Below, in pieces: positions 12,247-20,710 of a DNA stretch of 64,000 bases. The notes below the pieces were generated by a model. It did not search any database. It worked only from the letters and a program-made list of their open reading frames with translations, and was not told where the DNA came from. The translations under genes were made by a program, and so were the position numbers. The stretch lies in assembly GCA_963971535.1 (NCBI GenBank), contig CAXASK010002156.1:123654-187653 (forward strand), written 5' to 3'. Within the stretch, counting starts at the first letter, position 1, and each line of letters opens with the position of its first letter. This DNA comes from Notolepis coatsorum. Lineage: Eukaryota > Chordata > Actinopteri > Aulopiformes > Paralepididae.

Positions 12247-12513
12247 TTGTTAACACTAGTGAACGCTCAGCGTCTAGACGCCGCTGTGGCCCTTGATTTT
12301 TCATTGTGGTGAAATTTGTTGGGAAGGAGATGAGTGTGTGGCACCACCCCTGCTTATATAGGTAAGCGGATGGGGGTGTGGCCAGATGAATGCTGGCATT
12401 TAAAGGTACATTTTTTAAATTTATTCAGTGTATATATGCTGAAGCGAGATATATGCATGAGACGCTGAGCGTTCACTAGTGTTAACAGAACTTGGTTATA
12501 GTCATAACCTAAC
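12247..12513 (+). repeat. Right terminal unit of element A (foldback-like, own inverted ends)
   Basis: Read on the minus strand it starts GTTAGGTTATGACTATAACC (itself a hairpin). It carries the same TIR sequence as the left end, then closes with an inverted copy of its early part (ACGCTCAGCGT context with CACTAGTG and GTTAAC). The other end of the element has only the simple TIR. The equivalent unit of element B is 42,156-42,452. Confidence 0.65.
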
Positions 12514-12516
12514 GTT

Positions 12517-13835
12517 AACTCTATGATTGGTAATAAGTTCACCCAGCGGCAGTATATACAGGGAGAACAATAAAGGGCCAAGAATGGATCCCTGCGGGAT
12601 ACCAGAACAGATGGTGTGTTTGTCGGAATCATAATTCGCTAGATTGACAGAGTAGCTTCTACCTGTTAAGTAGGAATGAAACCAGGACAAGGCCGTGCCT
12701 GACAGACCTATCCAATACTCGAGGCGGTGCATTAGAATTGTGTGGTCAATTGTGTCAAACGCAGCCGTTAAATATAGGAGTAGGAGAACGGATACCTCTT
12801 TATTGTCCGCAGACACCCTAAGGTCGTTAATTACCTAAAAGTGCTGTCTCAGTGCTATGGCCCCTCCGGAAACCAGATTGGAATTTGTTATGGACCCTAT
12901 TTTTCTGTAAAAACGCATCCAGTTGATAAAAAAATTTATTTTCTAAGACCTTGCCCAAAAAAGGGAGATTAGAGATAGGTCTATAGTTACTCAACACAGA
13001 GGGATCAAGGTTGTGTTTCTTTAGTAAGGGCCTAACTACAGCCATTTTTAGTGAGTCTGGAAAGACGCCTGATTTGAGAGAGCTGTTTACAATTTTAAGG
13101 ATATCGCCAATCACACTGTCTAAACCCTCTTTGAGGAAGGGGGTGGGAATAGTATTCAAAGAACAGGAGGATGATGACATTTGCGATATAGTTTTGCGGA
13201 GTTCCTCTTCATCAATTTCACAGAACGATGTTAGACTTCCCCTGGAGTGATTTATCCTGTTGCATATAGCACCACTAGTGGCATTTGTAGTTTGAGAGTT
13301 TGTGCTAAGAGCATCACTCACAATACTAGCACGAATGTTAAGAATTTTATTATCAAAAAAGGATGCAAACTCATTACACTTATCTTTAGTGGCAGCGAGC
13401 GACTGCTTGTAGGACTGGGGGGGATTTAAAAGACGTTCAATGGTGGAAAATTAAACTCTGGCATTTGTCTTATTCTCATTAATAATGCCTGAGAAATACG
13501 TCTGTCTTGCCAGACGCATGGCTTTGTTCTAGGCAACTGTAGATTGGTTTAAAGACTGTAGGTGGACAGTGAGCTTGGTTTTTCTCCAAACTCGCTCCAC
13601 TCTATGACATTCCCTCTTAAGTGAACGCATATGTTCGGTGATCCAGGGTGTTATTCTGGCTTTATGTCTCCTCTTGGTTTTCAAGGGAGCCACTTTGTCG
13701 AGAGCTGACCTTACTTTAAGACTAAAATGTTGAACCATATAATTTACTGAGGAAGATTCAGGTAGGGGGGGCGCACATGCCAGGGAACTCACTGGCTGCT
13801 GACGGGCTAAAGAAACGTTTTTTAATAGTATAGTC
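12517..13835 (-). pseudogene. L2-1 ORF2 fragment: linker and RT fingers/palm
   Basis: The minus-strand frames read, in order: a linker with KTKRRHKARITPW and LKRECHRVERVWR, KDKCNEFASFF near 13,370, then RT with FLKEGLDSVIGDI, VVRPLLKKHNLDP, NYRPISNLPFL, FQSGFRRGHSTETALL, LDLSAAFDTIDH-like YLTAAFDTIDH, and GIPQGSILGPLLFSLYILPLGEL. At least one frameshift lies near 12,820, and stops lie near 13,430-13,530. It is interrupted at 13,836 by a hAT and at 12,513 by element A. Order and motifs match the intact copy at 35.9-39.0 kb. Confidence 0.88.
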
Positions 13836-14860
13836 CAGGGGTAGGCAACCCTAGGCACGCGTGCCTGCATAGGCACGCGGGGGCATTTTCATAGGCACAG
13901 GGGGCAGCATTACATTTTTTTTTTTTTATATATATTATAGTGAACTATTTTGCACTGTTGTCGCATTTATCTTGTTGAAATCCTCCCACAGGTTCTTTTT
14001 ACTACCACATATTATTGAGACAATTGAGACCCTTTATTTGTTTATTATTTCAATTTAGCTGGAAATACATTGCTACATCATTCAGTAATATTTGCAGAGC
14101 CTTATAACAAAAACATTATTACGGTCACCATTGTGACCAGTCGGATTAATCAACACATTTTATTATTTATTTGTCTATTTCATTGAACATTGCACATGTT
14201 AAAAGCCATTTTTTTTACTCTAAATGTGAGTATTACCAAGTCAACTTGTGTTCTTAAAACAATGACAATAAACATAGTTTTATTAGGTTGAAATAATGTG
14301 GTTGTGTAATTATTTTTCTGTTAACTTATTATGGATTGAAAACTGAAAACATTAATGCACAGTAACTGAACTCAATATTTTTAAGTTTTGGTAACTTATT
14401 ATTATTTATTTTTTTACAGTGTAGTCTTGCGATCAATCAAAACTTATTTACACGATATACCTCACATTCACCCTCCATTCACATCCTGGTGTTCTCCTGG
14501 TGTTCTCCATTAGGCCTGTAGGTGGAGCTATGACAGCACACGTACAGTACACACACAGATGGTGTGTGATGTGTCCAAAAATGAATGGGCAAATGTGAGT
14601 GAAATGGTCGCACTGTATGCAGCTGTTTGTCTGCATTGCATTCCCCCCCCCCCCCGAACTCAGATTTAGGGTTGATACAACCATCATAATAATATTGTTA
14701 ATAATAACAATAACAATAATGATGTAATAATGTAAAGATTATCATTAAAAATACCTGATTATGAGAAAAGAAATTATGATTCATGGAATATTGTTGAGGC
14801 ACACTAGTTACAACTATATTTCAAACAGGCACTCCATGTCAAAAAGGTTGCTGACCCCTG
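13836..14860 (-). mobile_element. hAT-type non-autonomous transposon inside L2-1
   Basis: This is an inverted near-copy of 7546-8564. Exact 8-bp target duplications GTATAGTC lie at 13,828-13,835 and 14,861-14,868. It is 1,025 bp and non-coding; the small frame at 14,448-14,687 also occurs in the other copy and is part of the element. Opposite orientation and near identity of the two copies about 6 kb apart imply recent mobilisation by an autonomous element elsewhere. Confidence 0.93.
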
Positions 14861-14868
14861 GTATAGTC

Positions 14869-15398
14869 TGTACTGTTTTTCTCAAGATCAGGGACAGTCA
14901 TACTAAAACATAGCAGATGGTGGTCAGATAGCTCCGGCCTTTCAATAATTTTGTCGACAGTGATTCTCATACCTCTAGAGATCACCAAGTCCAGGGTGTG
15001 GCCGTGTTTTTGTGTTGGGCCGACAACATACTGAATAAAATCAAAAGAGTACAACAACTGTAGGAAGCCCACAGCTTCAGTATCTGATACATTCTCCACA
15101 TGAAGGTTTCCGTCGCCTGTTATCAGGGTTCTGTCGTAGTTAGTGGAACAGATAGATAAAAGTTCAGCTATTTCTGTTAAAAATAAGGTTTTACTGAGCT
15201 TTGGAGGACGATGAATAGTAATTATTAGCACAGGGGATTTACTCTCAAGAGTCAGAGGTTTACATTTTAAAGTGTCTGAGAAGATATTTGCCAGTCCACC
15301 TCCTTTCTTGCCCTCACGTATTGAGTGCACAAAACTATAGCCCGCGGGACAGGCAGCGGCCAAAGTTACCGCTCCATCAGAGTGGTCTTTGGCCACAA
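14869..15398 (-). pseudogene. L2-1 ORF2 fragment: endonuclease
   Basis: The frame shows KDHSDGAVTLAAACP, KKGGGLANIF, VLIITIHRPP, LITGDGNLHV (normally GDFN.H), HTLDLVISRG and LSDHHLLCFSM, the ordered core motifs of an apurinic-type endonuclease of L2/CR1 elements. It lies between the Rex1 insertion and the hAT. The D-F-N to D-G-N change removes a conserved Phe. Confidence 0.85.
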
Positions 15399-16950
15399 CA
15401 GTCTACACTCTGCGCAAGGCTATTAAACTTGCTAAGAGGACGTATGCTGACAAGATGGAGGCACAAATGGCACAGAATGACACAAGAGGCTTATGGCAGG
15501 GACTGAAGACAATAACTGTCTACAAAGTCAGCGCCCCCTCAATGGGGAGCGACGACGCCTCCCTCGCGGACCAGCTCAACACCTTCTACGCGTGGTTTGG
15601 TGCAAACAGTGGCGCTGCTAGCTCAATGGCTAGTGACGTCACTGGCGCGCCGGCTGTTGTGGAGAGGGGGGGCATCCGCGTGGGGCGGGGACGCTCTCAT
15701 TGACGGTACACAGTGTGAGAAGAGCATTTATGCAGGTGAAGACCAGAAAGGCGGCTGGCCCAGATGAAATAACAGGACGCATCCTTACTTACTTAACCAG
15801 CTAGCCCCTGTGTTCACCACCATATTTAATCGATCCCTGAAGGAGTCAGTGGTCCCTGCCTGCTTCAAGATGTCTACCATTATCCCGGTACCAAAGAAAC
15901 CCTCCCCAGCAGGTCTCAATGACTACAGACCGGTGGCACTCACCTCTGTGGCCATGAAATGTTTCGAGAGTGATATGGACCCTATGCAATTTGCATACAG
16001 GCCAAACAGGTCCACTGACGATGCGGTCTCCCAAGTACTGCACAGCACCCTCTCTCACCTGGACCGTCAGAAGGGGGGCTATGTGAGACTGTTGTTCATT
16101 GACTACAGCTCAGCGTTCAACACCATAGTCCCCACCGGACTGGTGGACAAGCTGATCGAGCTGGGTCTGAGCTCCGCTCTGAGCGCCTGGATACTGGACT
16201 TTCTGAGTGAAAGGCCCCAGGCGGTCAGGGTGGGGGGTCAGACCTCCAACACCATCACCCTGAGCATCGGGTCCCCCCAGGGCTGTGTTCTGAGCCCCCT
16301 GCTGTACTCACTATACACACGACTGTGTGGCCAAGTTCAGCTCCAACTCCATAGTGAAGTTTGCGGACGACACAGTGGTGGTGGGGCTGATCTCGGACAA
16401 CGACGAGAAGGCCTACCGGGAGGAGGTTGAGGTACTGGAACGCTGGTGCCAGGACAACAGCCTGCTCCTGAACATTGGTAAAACCAAGGAGCTGATCGTG
16501 GATTATAGGAGAGGACAGCAGGAGACACACACACCACTGAGGATTAACGGGGCTACCGTGGACAGGGTGAGCAGCTTTAAGTACCTGGGGGTCCACATCG
16601 CAGAGGATCTGACATGGACAACACACATAGACTCAGTCGTAAAAAAGGCGAAGCAACGCCTCTACCACCTGAGACAGTTAAGGAAGTTCAGAGTATCTGG
16701 GAAGATACTCCAGTCCTTCTACTCCGGAGCTGTAGAGAGCATCTTGACTGGAAACATCACTGCCTGGTATGGAAAGAGCACGGCACAGGACAAGAAGGCC
16801 CTACAGAGAGTGTAGCTGAGCATACCACGGGTATTGCACTACCACCCCTGCAGGTTCTATACAACAAGAGGTGCAAATCCAGAGCCTGCAGAATAATGAA
16901 AGACCCACACCACCCCAACAACAGCGTGTTCATGCTGCTCAGGTCAGGCA
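15399..16950 (+). pseudogene. Rex1-type reverse transcriptase, frameshifted
   Basis: Three overlapping frames cover the protein. 15,399-15,703 has a linker with KLAKRTYADKMEAQ. 15,810-16,430 has RT blocks [53 protein letters not shown] and [17 protein letters not shown]. 16,327-16,815 has the active site [40 protein letters not shown] and ITAWYGKST. A frameshift near 16,325 separates GSPQGC from FADD and another break is near 15,705-15,805. The missing 5' part includes the endonuclease. Family name is by motif resemblance to fish Rex1. Confidence 0.85.
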
Positions 16951-17456
16951 GACGCCTGTGAACACCAGCTGCTAGGACAGAGAGACTTTGGCTCAGCTTC
17001 TTCCCCCAGGCCATCAGAGCCCTGAACACTCAACTCTCCACACACAAGCACACATGAGCACACACACAACACACACACTGTACACGCTCACACACTAGCA
17101 GCCACTTTAACATGAGCAAGCACACACTCATGCTGCACACGCCCACACTTATGGCCACTAAGGAAAGGTCACTTTAAAAACAGTATAGTATAACCGGAGA
17201 TTGTATAAATTAGCATGTACAGGAAGACCCTACCAAAGGACCTAGTATGTCCTCCATGCTCTGTAAATAACTTATGTACATATACTGACATGCCCTAACA
17301 TGTTACTTGTTTATTGCACAATGTTACTTGTTTATTGCACAATGTTGACTCTATTATATGTTATTTGCACATCGCTGTGGGCAAGACCACCCGCATTTCA
17401 TTGTATACTTGTATGCCGTGACAAATAAATCTCTTGACTTGACTTGACTTGACTTG
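15399..17456 (+). mobile_element. Rex1-type LINE, 5'-truncated, inserted in L2-1
   Basis: This plus-strand non-LTR element has a broken RT and a 3' UTR that ends in GACAAATAAATCTCTTGA followed by an ACTTG pentamer tail (about 17,436-17,456). It separates the LTETWL and KDHSDG segments of the L2-1 endonuclease. A short duplication, at most GCCA, may flank it. The 3' UTR includes CA-rich simple sequence near 17,040-17,100 and a 22-bp tandem duplication with TGTTACTTGTTTATTGCAC at about 17,300-17,345. Confidence 0.82.
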
Positions 17457-17640
17457 AAGCCATGTCTCCGTTAGAAAGATAATATCTAATTTCTCATCGC
17501 AGATGATGTCACTCACCGATGAGGACTTGTAGAGAAGTGACCTAATGTTAAATAGGGCCATCTTTATCCCATGACCATGGCATTTTACTGGACTGTAATA
17601 CTTTAAAGGTCGGAGGTCTGTCAAATTTGCTTTACCAGAT
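17457..17640 (-). pseudogene. L2-1 ORF2 fragment: start of endonuclease
   Basis: The minus-strand frame reads TDLRPLKYYSP, then MALFNIRSLLYKSSSV and LDIIFLTETWL, the first conserved blocks of the endonuclease, and ends at the Rex1 tail. It continues at 15,398. Only about 60 codons are seen here. Confidence 0.85.
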
Positions 17641-17879
17641 GCTCTATTTTGATGTCTATTGCTAATTATTGCATTATTGATGAAATGGTAGAGGTAACTT
17701 TGATGATAAAATTGAAGAAGATATTAGTGGGGCACTATTTTCCTGATTACTAAGCTGCCCAAGCCTGGGCTGGGGAGAGAGTTGAAGGGGGTGAGTTTAT
17801 TGAGATACTGTAGAACTTGGGCATACAGAGCATCAATTTACAGGCTTTTGGATAAATGAAAAGAGGGCTTGCAATGTAT

Positions 17880-19210
17880 CAGAAATATTCATAGAGAGCA
17901 GCTAGGCTCCAGACCTGTTTAAATGTACTCCGTCCCTATTGAAGAGGTCGTATCTGTCATAAAAAAGAGTGAATTATCTATGTAGGTAAGGTTCCAGAAC
18001 CAGCAGCTTTCATTCAGCCACAGATGTAATTGGTGAAGGCGACTGTATTTCATATCCCCACGATATAGGCAGGGTAGGGGCCCTGAGATGGCTATGGTCT
18101 TACCAGTCTGAGAGAGAGTGTCCAGTAATAAATAAAAATCCTCTTTTATCAGCTCTGATGCACCAGCTTTAATATCATTGGCTCCAATGTGAACCACCAG
18201 TGAATTTTGACACACCTCAGACAACAGACTAGGTATCATAGCGTTAATGTCTGCCACTTTAGCACCAGAGTAGCACCTTGTCTCGCAACCTTTCACAGAG
18301 ACATAGCGGATGATTGAGTCACCTATAATAAGAGTGTCCGAGACAATAGGGGAAGAGGTAGGAACAACAGCTCTGTCGCTGAGAGCTGCATTGACGTTGC
18401 TCGCAGCGGGAACAGGGATTTTCTTGGTGACGTCACCATTTGCCTTAGCTGTATCTAATACTCGGGTGGTCAGTGGGGGCGAAAGCTGCAGCCGACTATT
18501 TGAGGGGACACGTTCGGACAGTGGGTCACCAGGGGACGGAGGAGTTCTCCGTCGGAGGCATTTACACTGGTTTAACGTGGACGGGGACGAGGGACAGGAA
18601 CGCTTCCTATTAGCTCCCTGTGCAGGCGGTGGCTTTAGACCGGTTTGACCAGCCTGTGGATAGATTGGGGGGACAGTTTGGGGGGGGCCCGTCGCTGTCC
18701 CAGAGCGGCGATCCACAAACCGGGAAGCCAGTGAGGGGGGGGGGGGGGGGGGAATCCTGCTTATTCAGGATGTCGTATCTGTTCATAAGCTGGATCCTCT
18801 CGGGCTCTCGAACGTGTGACCTACCAGCATTTTTTCCCTTGCCAGCAACAACATTGGACCAACCATTCCAAGGAGTGGAGGTAGCACGAAGCTTGGGCTT
18901 AGCTCCCAAGAGTGACCAGGGTTTCTCAGACTGCCCACACAGTAAATTTCGCAGAGTAAATTTAACTCAAACTGAGTAAAATTTTACTCAGTTTGAGTAA
19001 AATTTACTCTGCGAAATGTACTGTGCAGGAGCCTCCGGAGCTCCGTCTGGGCTGGAGAGACTATCGATATCCAAAAGAAGAGTACCCATGGAGCTGGTTG
19101 ACAGGACAGCGATTTTATTCGCCTGTGTTGAGGCGATGGTTGAGAACTCCATGACCAGCTTGTTTTTCTCACTAAGCTTGGATTTTAGCTGAAAGATGTT
19201 CTCTTTCAGC
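17880..19210 (-). pseudogene. L2-1 ORF1 (coiled coil plus SGNH esterase), frameshifted
   Basis: Upstream, a coiled-coil segment with LKENIFQLKSKLSEK lies at about 19,150-19,205. The segment with NRYDILNKQDS near 18,780 is followed by a G-run (about 18,735-18,752) that breaks the frame. The main open part (18,716-17,919) then shows the esterase blocks LIIGDSIIRYV (GDS), VVHIGANDIKAG and AISGPLPC. A second frameshift near 17,960 precedes the closing DGVHLNRSGA motif carrying the Asp and His. SGNH esterases are known in ORF1 of CR1/L2 LINEs. A small palindromic insertion (about 18,943-19,024) also interrupts it. Confidence 0.82.
18941..19025. repeat. Short near-perfect palindrome (hairpin MITE-like) in L2-1 ORF1
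   Basis: Arms running from about 18,941 to 18,980 and 18,985 to 19,025 are reverse complements around an ATTTTACTC centre, with ATTTCGCAGAGTAAATTT at the outer parts and CACAGTA / TACTGTG beyond. The L2-1 ORF1 coding sequence resumes on either side. A TA duplication would fit a Tc1/mariner-like origin, but the palindrome makes the exact ends ambiguous. Confidence 0.6.
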
Positions 19211-19247
19211 TTTGAAATGGTAAGGTTTCATACTCACACATGGCTGT

Positions 19248-20617
19248 TGTAACTGAGGGGTACAATTCCCTGACTGTATTGATAAGTATGGTATCATTAA
19301 ACCACTACCGCTTTATGTACTTTAACTACTGGCCATACAGTACACGATATCTAAATATGATGAACACTTTCCCACAATGAAATCGGTTCCAGACAAAGGT
19401 AATAATCAAATATTTAATATAGCAAAAGGTACATATGATATTTACTATTACATTTATGATTTGAATGCACTTGTAAGGCAAATGAGTACTCGTAGGCAAA
19501 TCAACACTGAATGTCCAATCTCTGGTTACGCAGGAAGCAAGTATACAACCTGGCTCTTAGGGAATTAGATCTATGGTACACTTAATGATATAGCGGAATA
19601 TTCTGGAAGGGGTCCTCCCGGTTGTAAGTCGGTAGGGGGGGTAGGAGAGCCGTCGGTAGTAGACCGTCTGGTCAACAATATCTAGGGAGACTTCAAGTAC
19701 AGAAGACAGTGCAGTAGACTCTTGATCCGCAGATGAATACACCTTGGTTCTCTTGTAGGCTGTAGCTCCACAATGAAGAAGAAGCTAGGCGACCTCAGTC
19801 TCTCTGAGCGCCGACTCAACTTGACTCCTCTCGGGGGTAAATCCAACACTCACAGGCGTCGGCGATTATCCGCTCCACAAATCACAGTACCAAAGCAAAT
19901 ATATATTCCAGCCGCATAGGGCTCAGCAGTCGTCGGGTAGGTAATCCAGTGTACATGTCCCTCGGTCCTCGTCTAGATCTCCTCGGATGAAAGCGCCATG
20001 TGGTCGGCCCAGCCTGGTTAAGACTCTAGATAACACGAGGAAGCGTTGGAGATGCTGGTCACTTTAGAACTCTAACCGCACGATGCACCATACACGATAG
20101 ACTATTATTACTTAATAGAAATACGTCGCACTCGACGGTACAGTGCCAAACTCTGACAATTCAGCTATTAATTCGCACGAGGTCTCGATGCTATTCTAAG
20201 GCCAAACAGGCCATACTACACCGCACGTGGTATCGTGGGTGAGGCTTCACGTTCTGTTACTAAGTTGGAAGAAGGGTAAAGGACTAAGGTCTTCTACATT
20301 TACTTGCGCCATATTTATATGCACGGTGAACAAATAGTGCCACTCTCATTTCGGTAGCCGTATCCCTGAGCGGAGCCGGGGCTAGTACGGACATGTCTCG
20401 TCGGTACCTTTGAACTTGACGCCAGGGGCTGGTCCCCTGGCGCCTGGTCCTTTTGTCCAATAAGAGAATGAACTATTATGGGCTATAGTAGGCTAAAGGG
20501 ATATTCCGTGTATATGTACAAGGAATATACAAGGGATATCAAACGATATACAAATACTATTCAATATATATCCATAAATAAATATATATATTCGGTTTAA
20601 TCTGATCCTTCGTAACA
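19248..20617 (-). repeat. BEL 3' LTR
   Basis: Plus-strand ends are TGTAAC...GTAACA, and it is the same length as the other LTR. A short internal frame (19,377-19,568) is present in both LTRs and is not a gene. Near 20,428-20,445 the sequence GCGCCAGGGG-like inverted repeat (CGCCAGGGGCTGGTCCCCTGGCG region) forms a strong hairpin. Confidence 0.95.
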
Positions 20618-20635
20618 GCCGCCCCCTAATTAGTC
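20618..20635 (-). other. BEL polypurine tract
   Basis: On the minus strand a purine-rich AGGGGGCGGC lies directly before the 3' LTR. This is the expected plus-strand primer position. Confidence 0.5.
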
Positions 20636-20710
20636 CCACCTAATTAGCTAAGCAGAGACAGATTAACCGCACTGTCCACTACTCAATGTCCGCTGTGAGG
20701 GTCAGTCAGT

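Larger units (their letters stand above)
6737..12513 (+). mobile_element. Element A: large unclassified transposon-like element with composite structured ends
   Basis: It is a 5,777-bp insertion in L2-1 ORF2 (about 4.75 kb without its nested hAT). The L2 sequence on each side shares exactly GTT (6734-6736 and 12514-12516), i.e. a 3-bp target duplication. It starts CTGTATC and ends ATAACCTAAC. About 170 bp of the left end recurs inverted near the right end, where it is part of a roughly 270-bp terminal unit (12,247-12,513). The interior is homologous, in opposite orientation, to 42,156-47,461 (element B). No transposase, RT, integrase or helicase motif was found in any frame. Aligned A and B interiors differ by indels that are not multiples of three, so the interior is not protein-coding. 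Confidence 0.75.
6425..19247 (-). mobile_element. L2-1: host L2-clade LINE, minus strand, split by four insertions
   Basis: This L2-type LINE has ORF1 with an esterase domain and ORF2 with endonuclease plus RT. Its reading frame can be followed in order on the minus strand: ORF1 about 19.2-17.9 kb, endonuclease start 17.64-17.46 kb, [Rex1 insertion], endonuclease 15.40-14.87 kb, [hAT], linker and RT 13.83-12.52 kb, [element A], RT catalytic part 6.74-6.43 kb, then the L1. At the element A junction the frame joins exactly at a shared Asn codon, giving the FHFYADD active site. A BEL element sits just 5' of ORF1 (TSD GCTGT) and the 5' region continues at 27,481. The 3' end should lie left of the window, beyond the L1. 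Confidence 0.85.

Noticed and set aside
17037-17110. Promoter or regulatory CA-rich island
   Set aside because: It is simple sequence within the Rex1 3' UTR.
19377-19568. 63-codon frame present twice (also at 26,235-26,426)
   Set aside because: It lies inside the two BEL LTRs, so its repetition reflects LTR identity, not a duplicated gene.
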